Shown here piece after piece: positions 1-6,637 of a stretch of DNA of 6,859 nt (its first letter is position 1; each line of letters begins with the position of its first letter). Source of the DNA: an uncultured Chloroflexota bacterium. Lineage in GTDB: Bacteria; Chloroflexota; Limnocylindria; Limnocylindrales; CSP1-4. A program made the translations under genes and the position numbers. The stretch is from assembly GCA_903930745.1 (NCBI GenBank), contig CAIYZX010000267.1, positions 1 to 6,859 on the forward strand, given 5' to 3'. The notes under the pieces were generated by a model, which was not told where the DNA came from, did no database searches, and saw nothing but the letters and a program-made list of their open reading frames with translations.

Positions 1-3000
1 AGTAGGAGCGCACGACCGTGCCCGCGACCGACTCCTCGACGATCGCGTCCCCCTGGTAGCGGAGGTCCCGGGTGCGGGTGAGGACGCCCGCGGTGTACTC
101 CCGCAGCTGCGTCCGGTGGCCGGCCGCGTCGTAGGCCATCTCGAGGCGGTCGCCGGTGGCGGTCTCGGTGGCCGTGGTGAGCCGGCCCTCGGCGTCGTAC
201 TCGTAGGTCCAGCCCGCGAGCGCCGTGGTCTGGCCTGCGCTGTCGTGGTCCACCGTGCCGCAGCCGGTGCAGGCGGTGAGTTGGCCGGCGCCGTCGTAGG
301 TGGCGGTGGTGCCGGGGGCGGTGAGCCGGTTGCCGGCGTCGTCGTACGTGTACGTCTCGTCGCCGGTGGTGGTGGTGCAGGCTGACCCGGTGTTGCGGGC
401 CCGCAGGCGGTTGAGGCCGTCGTGGCAGTAGCGGCGGTCCGAGCTGGTCGCGCCGTTGCTCTCGACAACCTGGGTGCGGTTGTCGCTGTCGTCGTAGGCG
501 TAGGTGTCCGACCCCACGGCGACCGTGCTGCTGCACGAGTGCCCGGTGCTGATCGTGCACACCTGGTGGGTGACCCCCGTCAGGCGGTGGCGGCTGTCGT
601 ACTCGTAGAGGGTCTGGAACTCCTTGCCCGCGGCCGTCGGCACGTAGAACGCCTTGGGCAGGTAGTTGTGGTCCGGGTTGTACTCGGTGGTGGTGCTCGT
701 CGCGCCGTCCGCAAGGGAGAGCCGGTTGTTCCGGGCATCGTAGGTGGTGGTGCTCCGGACGGCGGGAGCGGGCGTGATCGCCTGCCCGACCGGGAGGCAC
801 AGGACCCCGGCGCCCGGGTCGCCGGACCAGGTGCAGCGGTCGGCCGGGTTGCCTGCCGCGTCGTAGGCGGTCTTGGTGACCGAGCCGTCCGGCCGTGTCT
901 CGGCAACGAGCTCGTCGAGCGGGCTGAAGGTGGAGGTCGTGGTGGCGGTGACACCTGCCGTGCGGGTTGCAGCGGTCAGGATCCTGCCTGCCCCATCGAT
1001 CGTGGCGTCCATCGTCCGGTCACCGGTGCCGGTGCCCGCGGTCACCTCGCTGCGGGTGCGGCGGCCCAGGCCGTCGTACGTGCTGGTGACGGTCCGGGTG
1101 TCGGTGCCGTTGGCGCACGTACCGCCGGCGAGACCCGACGTCTCGGTGAGCGCGAGGTCCCGGTGGTCGAAGGTCCGGGTCGTGCACGCGAACTCGTCGT
1201 CGGTCCGAAGGGTCCGGCCGCCGAGGTCGTAGGCATAGGTGGTCGCCTGGAGACCGCCGACGGTCTCAACGGCGGTTCGGCCCAGGTCGTCGTACAGGGT
1301 GACCGTGACGCTGCCGGGCGGGATGATCCCGTCGCCGGGGACGACGTCGCCGCCCTCGGTGACCGTCTCCGGGCGCCCCAGCTCGTCGTACGTCGTGACC
1401 GTGGCGCCGAGGTGGGCGGCGTCCGCCACCTGGCGGCGGTCCGCCGTGGTGAGCGGGCGGCCCGAGGCGTCGTACGTGCCCGCCGAGACGACGGCGGCGC
1501 CGGCCCCGCCATCCCCGTCGACATCCTCGAAGGTCCGGGTCGGGTGCCCCGTCCGGTCGGACTCGGTCGCGGTCACGACGCCGCCGAAGTCGACGGCCTC
1601 GCGCACATTGCCCAGCTCGTCAAAGATTGTTGTCGCCGTCTCCTGGCCGATCACGACACCGGGGGTCGTGGGCGTCGCTTCGGTGCGCTGCCGGCCGAGC
1701 GCATCGAACGTCGCCCGGCCCGTGAAGTCGTCGGGCCCGAGGCTCGTGCCCCGCGCGGCCTCCACCGCGCGCCGCGGGTCGGCCGTCGAGACACGGTTGC
1801 CCGCGGTGTCATAGCCATATGTCGTGGTGAGGTCGGTGCGGGCGCCGTCCGCGCTCGGGGTGACATCGCTGCCGGGGCTCGTGACCGTGCCGTCGGTGTA
1901 GTTGCGGATCTCGGACGTCTGGTTGCCGTACGTGTCGTACGTCCAGCCCGTGGCGGCCTGGTCGATCGGGGTGGGGTCACCGGCCCGGTAGTTGGCCCGG
2001 GTCTCGCGGGTGCGCTGGCCGTAGGCGTCGTACTGGTAGCTGGTGGTGACGTCCTCGACGTTGCCGCTGGCGCCGCCCGCCGTCCCGTCGGTGAAGTTCT
2101 CGATGCGCTTGAGGAGGCTGGGGCCCGTGCCCGAGAGGGTGCACGAGGCGTCGTAGCAGTAGCGGGTGACGGTGCGCCCGGTGGTGGAGCCGTCGAGGGC
2201 CGTGATCGTCTGGGTGACGTCGTTGTTGGCGTTGTAGGTGTGGTCGGTGGTCCGGTGGGTGGACGCCGTCAGCGGCTCGGTGACCCGGGCGATGAGGCCC
2301 ATCGAGCTCGCCACGTACGTGTACGAGGTTGTCCGGTCCTCGTCGGGCATCGCGTCCGACGGGGTCCCGTCCACCCGGTTCTCGGTGACCGAGGCGGGCT
2401 CGACCGGGTAGGTGGTGTCGTAGACGGTGCGCTCCTCGATCCACGTCGCGGTGCCCAGCAGGCGCCTGACGGACGTGATCCGGCCCAGCGTGTCGGTGGG
2501 CGAGGCAAGGGTGTACCGGGTGGTCGAGGCGGGGGTCCCGGGGCGCACCACCTCGGTGGCGCCCACGGCCGGGTGGGTGAACAGGGTCTGGCCGCCCTCG
2601 GCGTCGGTCACGCTCGTGACGTCGGCCCCCGCGTAGGCGATGGTCGTGGTCACCGCATCGTTGGTGGCCGGGCTGTGGGTGGCCGCCCCCAGGACACCCG
2701 AGGTGAGCGTGGTGTAGGTCTGGGTCTTCGCGATCGCGGTGACGCGGCCATTCCCGTAGGACAGGCAGGTGACGTGGCTGCCACCCGTGGGGCAGGACCC
2801 GGTCGTGTTCAGCGGATCGGCCCAGCCGGCGAGGTTGGCGCCCGCGTCGTAGAAGAGGCGCGTGACCCGGCGGCTGCCGGTGGCGGTCGGCTGGACGATG
2901 CCGCCCGAGACGTACACCCAGTCGGTGATGGAGGTCACGTGGCCCTGGCTGTAGGCGAGGACCACCGACCGGCCCCCGGCCGCGTCGACGACCGAGACCT

Positions 3001-4555
3001 GGTCGGCCACGGTGCGGTCGAGGGTCACCCCGTTGCCGAGGCGGTCGCGCTCCTCGGCGAGCAGGCCACCGGAGGTGAAGACGTCGTAGGCGCCGTCGCG
3101 GTACGTGAGCCGGAAGCCCGACCCCTGCTGGGCAAGGGTCGCGTACACGGTGGCGGGTCGCGTGTACGAGGACGTCGCCTGGGACCAGGTGAACGTGTGG
3201 CGGCTGCCGTCACCGTCGGTGAACGTGATGTCCGAGCCCCAGGCCGGACTCAGCAGGCGGCGGTCGAGGTTGGTCCGCCAGCCGGGCCCGAAGCCCGTGT
3301 CGGTGGCGTCCTGGCTGTTGTAGGCGAGGGTGATGCCGAGCGAGCCGCCCCGGATCGGCAGCGCGAGGACCGGGTGGCGCAGGACCACGTTGCCCGAGCC
3401 GACGCTCACCGCGAGGCTGTCGCCGGCACCGAGGTCCCACGACTCGGTGCGCAGGTGGCCCTGCAGGCCGAGCACGCCGCCCGTGTCGGTGCGGATGGTG
3501 CCCGAGGCCTCGGCGGCCGCGTTGCCGTTGAGGTCCGTCGCGCTGAAGATCCACCGGTAGCAGGCGCCCATCGACAGGCTCTGGCCCACCAGCTGCGCGG
3601 TGGTGGCGGTGCCGGTGACGGGGGCTCCGTCGCCGGTCCAGCCGGTGCCGCAGGCCGTGCCGGACCAGGCGGTCGTCTGGCGCTGGAGGCTCCAGCCGGA
3701 GGGACCGATGCCGGCCACGTTGTCGGACGGGGTGAAGGCGACGGTGTAGGAGGCGGACGGCACGACGGCCGGCCCGCCGGCGGCGGGTGCCGTGAAGCCG
3801 GCCTGCGGTGGCGTGGCGTCGTACGTGACGGTCTGGCTGGTCCCGGTGGCGTCGTACACCGGCGCGTCGCAGTTGTTGCCGGGCCGGTTGTCGCCGGCGC
3901 TGCCGAAGTCGACCGCGCCCGATCCCTCGCCGCCCTTGGGGACGTAGCTGCCGTAGTAGGGGGTGGTCGCGCAGTCCGCGTGGGCGAAGCTGAAGTCGCC
4001 CTCCGTGTTGTGGCCGGCGTCGGGCTGGTAGACGCGCTCCGCGCTGAGACCGTTGGTCATGTGCTGCCCGGTGTCGGTCGCCGGGCAGGTCCCGGTGTCG
4101 TTCGCCTTGAGGTAGTCGGTGGAGCCAACCGCCCAGTCACAGGCGACGCCCGTGCTGTTGATGATCGTGCCCCACTGGAGCTTGCCCCTGGTCGCGGTGG
4201 TGTTCCAGGCGAGGCCGCTGTACCGCCGGTACAGGGTGCAGCCCCATCCGGCCACAACGTTGCCGATCCAGCCGTAGACCGTCGCGCTCGTGATCCGGCC
4301 CGCCGTGGAGGGCGTCCCCGAGTCCACGAGCTGCTGGGTCAGCTTGCCCGTGAGGTTCGGGCTGTTGGCGCAGTAGGCGGCCTGCACGGCCGCGGGGCCG
4401 AGGCCGAACGGGAGCACGGGGCCGAGGGGGTCGCCGCCGCCGGCGGGGCCGGTGGGGCGGGCGACCGGGGCGGCCTCGAGACCGAGACCGGTGACCGTGA
4501 GCGCGACCGCGAGCAGGACCACCCGCAGGCGGGGCAGGACGGCGGGGCGGCTCAC
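1..4555 (-). CDS. Secreted RHS/YD-repeat protein, C-terminus cut by window edge
   Basis: Reading the minus strand from GTG at 4555 gives about 1518 open codons to base 1 with no stop. Residues 3-32 look like a Sec signal peptide: R3, R9 and R11, then a hydrophobic run at 12-26 and a possible AxA-type cleavage site near APVA. Residues 62-240 are an unrecognised region with cysteines at 62, 106, 139, 157, 195 and 229. Residues 245-357 resemble a bacterial Ig-like domain (DATPP start, SDNVAGIGPSGW, ATDLNGNAA; C302 and C332). An RHS entry motif follows (GNVVLRHPVLALP, AYNSQD, FGPGWR with W426). From Y569 to Y1475 there are about 25 YD repeats of the type YDxxGNRxT. YD repeats are known to build a large beta-shell that can enclose a C-terminal toxin. 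The conserved RHS core and any variable tip are not reached, so toxin activity cannot be judged. The GTG start overlaps the upstream stop and has a GGAGG site 7 bases before it. The reading register is the same at 4555, 2758, 1231, 430 and 4, so I see no frameshift. Confidence 0.95.
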   Translation of the reverse strand, partial: MSRPAVLPRLRVVLLAVALTVTGLGLEAAPVARPTGPAGGGDPLGPVLPFGLGPAAVQAAYCANSPNLTGKLTQQLVDSGTPSTAGRITSATVYGWIGNVVAGWGCTLYRRYSGLAWNTTATRGKLQWGTIINSTGVACDWAVGSTDYLKANDTGTCPATDTGQHMTNGLSAERVYQPDAGHNTEGDFSFAHADCATTPYYGSYVPKGGEGSGAVDFGSAGDNRPGNNCDAPVYDATGTSQTVTYDATPPQAGFTAPAAGGPAVVPSASYTVAFTPSDNVAGIGPSGWSLQRQTTAWSGTACGTGWTGDGAPVTGTATTAQLVGQSLSMGACYRWIFSATDLNGNAAAEASGTIRTDTGGVLGLQGHLRTESWDLGAGDSLAVSVGSGNVVLRHPVLALPIRGGSLGITLAYNSQDATDTGFGPGWRTNLDRRLLSPAWGSDITFTDGDGSRHTFTWSQATSSYTRPATVYATLAQQGSGFRLTYRDGAYDVFTSGGLLAEERDRLGNGVTLDRTVADQVSVVDAAGGRSVVLAYSQGHVTSITDWVYVSGGIVQPTATGSRRVTRLFYDAGANLAGWADPLNTTGSCPTGGSHVTCLSYGNGRVTAIAKTQTYTTLTSGVLGAATHSPATNDAVTTTIAYAGADVTSVTDAEGGQTLFTHPAVGATEVVRPGTPASTTRYTLASPTDTLGRITSVRRLLGTATWIEERTVYDTTYPVEPASVTENRVDGTPSDAMPDEDRTTSYTYVASSMGLIARVTEPLTASTHRTTDHTYNANNDVTQTITALDGSTTGRTVTRYCYDASCTLSGTGPSLLKRIENFTDGTAGGASGNVEDVTTSYQYDAYGQRTRETRANYRAGDPTPIDQAATGWTYDTYGNQTSEIRNYTDGTVTSPGSDVTPSADGARTDLTTTYGYDTAGNRVSTADPRRAVEAARGTSLGPDDFTGRATFDALGRQRTEATPTTPGVVIGQETATTIFDELGNVREAVDFGGVVTATESDRTGHPTRTFEDVDGDGGAGAAVVSAGTYDASGRPLTTADRRQVADAAHLGATVTTYDELGRPETVTEGGDVVPGDGIIPPGSVTVTLYDDLGRTAVETVGGLQATTYAYDLGGRTLRTDDEFACTTRTFDHRDLALTETSGLAGGTCANGTDTRTVTSTYDGLGRRTRSEVTAGTGTGDRTMDATIDGAGRILTAATRTAGVTATTTSTFSPLDELVAETRPDGSVTKTAYDAAGNPADRCTWSGDPGAGVLCLPVGQAITPAPAVRSTTTYDARNNRLSLADGATSTTTEYNPDHNYLPKAFYVPTAAGKEFQTLYEYDSRHRLTGVTHQVCTISTGHSCSSTVAVGSDTYAYDDSDNRTQVVESNGATSSDRRYCHDGLNRLRARNTGSACTTTTGDETYTYDDAGNRLTAPGTTATYDGAGQLTACTGCGTVDHDSAGQTTALAGWTYEYDAEGRLTTATETATGDRLEMAYDAAGHRTQLREYTAGVLTRTRDLRYQGDAIVEESVAGTVVRSY

Positions 4556-5529
4556 CGCGTGGCCTCCGGGGTCGCGGTGGGGCCGGCGTCGGGCGCAGCG
4601 GGCGGGGGCGCGGTCGGGGCGGGGGCCGGGATCGCGCCCGGGGAGGCGTAGTCGAACGTGATGGTCGCGGTGACCAGCAGATCGGCATCGGCCATCCTGG
4701 TGTTGCGCATGACCGCGGCCAGCTGGGCGAGCCGTCCCTGGTCGTCGAAGACGAACGAGATGGGCTGCACGAGGACCGTGAAGGGCGCGGCGTCCGACGC
4801 CATGAGCCCGGGGGCGTCGGCGACCGAGCCCGTGGCGGTCACCGTGGGCAGCGCCCTGCCCCCGAGCACCGTGGCGGCTGCGGTGGCGGGCCGCTGGGCG
4901 TGGGCCAGAAGTCCCGGCAGGAGCGCCACGGTCCGCGGGTCGAGCCCGATCCCGGGCAGCAGCTCGACCGGCACGGCGTACCACCCCTCCCCGTCGTTGC
5001 GCCAGGAGGTGCCGCCCGTGACCAGGGCCGCGAGGGTGGGCTCGAGGGCGGCGATCTCCACCGGTCCCTCGGGGGCGATGTCGCCGCCGTACATCTGGAG
5101 CAGGAGGTCGCCGCCGCGGACGGTGCCCGTGGCGGCGCTGCCGCCGAGGTAGAGGGAGTCAACGGTGCCGGCGACCGTGTACGGGTCGGACGGGTCGGGA
5201 ACCTCGATCCCGGGCCCGCCGGGTCTCGCGTACAGGGTGGAGCGTGAGACCACGGTGAACCCGAAGCCCCGGGCGATGGCGGTGGCCATGGCGGCGGCGC
5301 CGTTGTCCAGCTGGGTCCGGGCAGACGAGGCGCCGGCGACCGCGACCGGCGGCTCGCCGAAGACCCGCGGCAGTGCCGGGCGGCCGAGCAGCAGGCCCGC
5401 CACGAGGACCAGCGGCAACAGGAGCGCCACCGGGCGCACCGTGCCGATGCCGCCGTGCTCACCCTGGGTCCTGCTGGACACCCGGGCGTGGACCCGGGTC
5501 AGCATCGGCATCCGCCCGCTGTTGGCCAT
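4552..5529 (-). CDS. Membrane-anchored or secreted hypothetical protein, 325 aa, upstream of the RHS gene
   Basis: I do not recognise this protein with confidence. The visible layout is a short basic N-terminus (residues 1-32), one hydrophobic segment at about 33-49 (VALLLPLVLVAGLLLG), an extracytoplasmic region at about 50-298, and a proline/alanine/threonine tail at 299-325. The segment has no lipobox cysteine, so it is an uncleaved anchor or signal peptide rather than a lipoprotein signal. The middle has motifs such as GTSWRNDGEGWYAVPVE (172-188) and SFVFDDQGRLAQL (258-270), followed by alternating hydrophobic residues ending in ITFDY. This pattern recalls LolA/LppX-type lipid-binding half-barrels, but only loosely. 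The start at 5529 is chosen because a GGAGGGA site lies just upstream; ATGs at codons 7 and 9 are weaker alternatives. Its TGA overlaps the RHS start codon (GTGA), which implies translational coupling and a possible role in export or display of the RHS protein. That role is inference only. Confidence 0.85.
   Translation of the reverse strand: MANSGRMPMLTRVHARVSSRTQGEHGGIGTVRPVALLLPLVLVAGLLLGRPALPRVFGEPPVAVAGASSARTQLDNGAAAMATAIARGFGFTVVSRSTLYARPGGPGIEVPDPSDPYTVAGTVDSLYLGGSAATGTVRGGDLLLQMYGGDIAPEGPVEIAALEPTLAALVTGGTSWRNDGEGWYAVPVELLPGIGLDPRTVALLPGLLAHAQRPATAAATVLGGRALPTVTATGSVADAPGLMASDAAPFTVLVQPISFVFDDQGRLAQLAAVMRNTRMADADLLVTATITFDYASPGAIPAPAPTAPPPAAPDAGPTATPEATR
4563..4567 (-). promoter_or_regulatory. 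Ribosome binding site for the RHS gene
   Basis: The minus strand reads CCGGAGG, with the GGAGG core 7 bases before the GTG at 4555. It lies inside the last codons of the upstream gene. It supports the GTG as the true RHS start even though that start overlaps the preceding stop codon. Confidence 0.75.
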
Positions 5530-5533
5530 CTCT

Positions 5534-5540
5534 TCCCTCC
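5534..5540 (-). promoter_or_regulatory. Ribosome binding site for the 325-aa protein
   Basis: The minus strand reads GGAGGGA followed by AGAG and then ATG at 5529. This is a near-consensus Shine-Dalgarno at normal spacing and fixes this start over the internal ATGs at codons 7 and 9. This operon therefore uses leadered initiation, unlike the divergent antitoxin gene. Confidence 0.8.
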
Positions 5541-5754
5541 GCGAGACGACGCGGGGCGACCATCGTCCATCGCGTCAACTTCGGCCGGGTCACGGGCGAC
5601 GGGGTCGCGGGTGTGCTGCCGGTCTCCACCAACCGTATGGACTGCTGGTCCCGGTGGATAGGTGGGAGAACCCTTGGATTACCGCGGGCTACGTACCGGC
5701 GCACCGGGGCCGGGATTGGGCCGTGCGGGCAGGTCTTGGACGACGCTGCGGGTG
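5541..5754. other. Divergent intergenic region, no gene seen
   Basis: This stretch separates the minus-strand RHS operon from the plus-strand toxin-antitoxin operon. It must hold the promoter of the minus-strand operon, but I could not find a convincing pair of boxes. A TTGACG (minus strand, 5578-5573) has no -10 at usual spacing. A TACGGT (minus strand, 5637-5632) has no -35. Reading frames that cross the region have no recognisable protein content. I see no tRNA, terminator hairpin or long repeat. Confidence 0.5.
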
Positions 5755-5784
5755 TTGACTAAGGCGTGATGACTAAGTCATAGT
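5755..5784 (+). promoter_or_regulatory. Predicted promoter of the toxin-antitoxin operon, giving a leaderless transcript
   Basis: TTGACT at 5755-5760 matches the -35 consensus at five of six bases. CATAGT at 5779-5784 matches TATAAT at four of six, with an 18-base spacer. Transcription would start about 7 bases after the -10, at or next to the antitoxin ATG at 5791. The bases before that ATG (AGTCGGCCC) contain no Shine-Dalgarno sequence, which fits leaderless translation, common in actinobacteria and reported for toxin-antitoxin operons there. The boxes are read by eye and the exact start site is inferred. Confidence 0.6.
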
Positions 5785-5785
5785 C
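5756..5785. promoter_or_regulatory. Candidate autoregulatory operator: nested inverted and direct repeats
   Basis: TGACTAAG occurs twice, at 5756-5763 and 5770-5777, with a 14-base period. The second copy is the left part of a perfect 13-base palindrome, ATGACTAAGTCAT (5769-5781). A further inverted repeat, GACTA/TAGTC, spans 5771-5785. The elements cover the -35, the spacer and the -10 of the predicted promoter. Phd/YefM antitoxins are known to bind paired palindromes in their own promoters through their N-terminal domain and to repress together with the toxin. The repeats are seen directly; binding is inferred. Confidence 0.65.
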
Positions 5786-5790
5786 GGCCC

Positions 5791-6033
5791 ATGCTGACCG
5801 TCAACGTCCACGAAGCCAAGACCCACCTCTCGCGCCTGCTGGAGCGGGTGGAGGGCGGTGAAGTTGTCACCATTGCGCGCGCCGGCAAGCCGATTGCCTT
5901 CCTGACGCCGGTGTCGCAGCCTGAGCGGCGGCTTCCGGGCAGTGACCGCGTCCTCATGAGCGAGGACTTCGATGCGCCGCTGGAGGACTTCGCCGAGTAC
6001 TCGGCGGGCGATGATCCGGAGGGCGACGAGTGA
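5791..6033 (+). CDS. Phd/YefM-family antitoxin of a VapC-type toxin-antitoxin pair
   Basis: This 80-residue protein has the classic prevent-host-death N-terminus, TVNVHEAKTHLSRLLERV (residues 3-20), followed by GGEVVTIARAGKPIAFLTPV (22-41). In this family that part dimerises and binds the operator. The C-terminal part (about 50-80) is acidic (MSEDFDAPLEDFAEY, then DDPEGDE). It corresponds to the flexible segment that wraps around and blocks the toxin. Length is normal for the family. The ATG at 5791 is chosen because the family signature begins right after it and the promoter boxes end at 5784; there is no ribosome binding site. Its last codons contain the toxin's GGAGGG site, and its TGA overlaps the toxin's GTG by 4 bases. 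The two proteins should therefore be made together, with the antitoxin-toxin complex repressing the operon. Confidence 0.93.
   Translation: MLTVNVHEAKTHLSRLLERVEGGEVVTIARAGKPIAFLTPVSQPERRLPGSDRVLMSEDFDAPLEDFAEYSAGDDPEGDE
6018..6023 (+). promoter_or_regulatory. Ribosome binding site for the vapC toxin
   Basis: GGAGGG lies inside the antitoxin's final codons, 6 bases before the GTG at 6030. It decides this start: the PIN signature VILDTQAFLWW begins only three residues later, so no downstream start is possible. Confidence 0.8.
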
Positions 6034-6419
6034 CCCGCGTGATCCTGGACACCCAGGCGTTCCTGTGGTGGGTGTCAGGCTCGGATCGGCTGACCCCGCG
6101 AGCCGCGGAGGTCATTGGTGACCGGGCCGTCACGGTGCTGGTGAGCGCCGCGAGCACGTGGGAGATCGGCATCAAGGTGGCCCTCGGGAAGCTGCAGCTG
6201 CAGGGCATCCCCGCCGAGTACGTGCCGTCCAGGATCCGGCGTCACGGCTTCCAGGAGCTGCCGATCGATGTGCCGCACACGCTGGCGGCCGCCACGCTGC
6301 CCCGCCACCACGGGGACCCGTTCGATCGCCTGCTGGTCGCCCAGAGCCGGCTGGAGGACGCCCCACTGATCACGGCGAACCCGTTGCTGCGCCTCTATGA
6401 CGTGGACGTCATCTGGTGA
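6030..6419 (+). CDS. vapC: VapC-type PIN-domain ribonuclease toxin
   Basis: The 129-residue length and motif order fit PIN-domain toxins of the group usually paired with Phd-type antitoxins (COG3744/Sll0205-like). These act in the cytoplasm as Mg-dependent endoribonucleases that stop translation by cutting RNA. Visible landmarks are D7 in VILDTQAFLWW, E45 in SAASTWEIGIK, D96 and D99 in GDPFDRLLVAQ, and the C-terminal end YDVDVIW. These supply three clusters of the acidic metal-binding site. The fourth acidic position, usually the Asp of a TAD motif after a strand, reads T115-A116-N117, so Asn replaces Asp. This may weaken catalysis or may be tolerated. The GTG start overlaps the antitoxin stop. 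The last bases (ATC TGG TGA) also provide the GTG start of the next reading frame. Identity of the fold and family is clear; RNA target and activity are unknown. Confidence 0.93.
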   Translation: MTRVILDTQAFLWWVSGSDRLTPRAAEVIGDRAVTVLVSAASTWEIGIKVALGKLQLQGIPAEYVPSRIRRHGFQELPIDVPHTLAAATLPRHHGDPFDRLLVAQSRLEDAPLITANPLLRLYDVDVIW

Positions 6420-6637
6420 GCAGGGACCTAGGGCGTATGGAGCAGGCCGAGCAGATCCTCATCGCGCGCACCGGGGTGCCCGTGATGCTGCTCGCCGGGG
6501 TGGAGTCGGAGACCCGCCTGGCGGCGCGGCCACTGGGGATCGACAGGGGCCGGGTGAAGATCCACGAGAGCCTTGACGATCCACTGGTGGAGCCGGGGCT
6601 GGACGAGGATCCGGACGATCCGCTGACCCGAGAATGA
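6416..6637 (+). pseudogene. N-terminally truncated second Phd-type antitoxin (remnant or shortened form)
   Basis: The GTG at 6416, overlapping the vapC stop, opens 73 residues that align with the intact antitoxin from its residue 14 onward. SRDLGRMEQAEQ matches SRLLERVEGGEV, ILIARTGVPVMLL matches VTIARAGKPIAFL, and an acidic tail (ESLDDPLVEPGLDEDPDD) follows. The segment RPLGIDRGRVKI (33-44) is typical of the middle of many Phd antitoxins. The first strand and the start of the first helix (the VNVHEAK part) are missing, so operator binding and normal dimerisation are probably lost. The part that neutralises toxin looks kept. An ATG at 6437 would give a 66-residue version, but the homology already starts at the GTG. 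It could be a decaying gene or a functional DNA-binding-deficient antitoxin. Similarity to the intact copy is low enough that a recent duplication is unlikely. Confidence 0.7.

Noticed and set aside
1977..2444. Minus-strand 155-codon frame and other long frames inside the RHS gene
   Set aside because: They are Arg/Pro/His-rich out-of-frame readings of the same DNA; the RHS frame is continuous through them.
422..4651. A 1409-codon open frame on the plus strand, plus a shorter one at 116-385 in the same register
   Set aside because: It is an exact antisense, codon-on-codon shadow of the RHS gene. It stays open because RHS codons TTA, CTA and TCA (whose complements are stops) are absent over this span, as expected at high GC. 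The product is low-complexity Val/Gly/Arg/Ala sequence with no domain, while the minus-strand frame gives clear YD repeats.
5573..5578. TTGACG on the minus strand as -35 box for the RHS operon
   Set aside because: No AT-rich -10 sequence occurs 16-19 bases downstream; the expected place reads GC-only bases.
5165..5762. Plus-strand frames crossing the start of the 325-aa gene and the intergenic region
   Set aside because: They overlap a gene with a signal-anchor and strong ribosome binding site on the other strand. Their products show no recognisable motif.
5769..5783. Mini-frame ATG-ACT-AAG-TCA-TAG just before the antitoxin as a leader peptide
   Set aside because: It coincides with the palindromic operator and lies upstream of the predicted transcription start, so it would not be in the mRNA.
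6192..6203. 12-base palindrome CTGCAGCTGCAG
   Set aside because: It lies inside vapC and simply encodes the Leu-Gln-Leu-Gln repeat of the family's GKLQL segment; no reason to assign a regulatory role.
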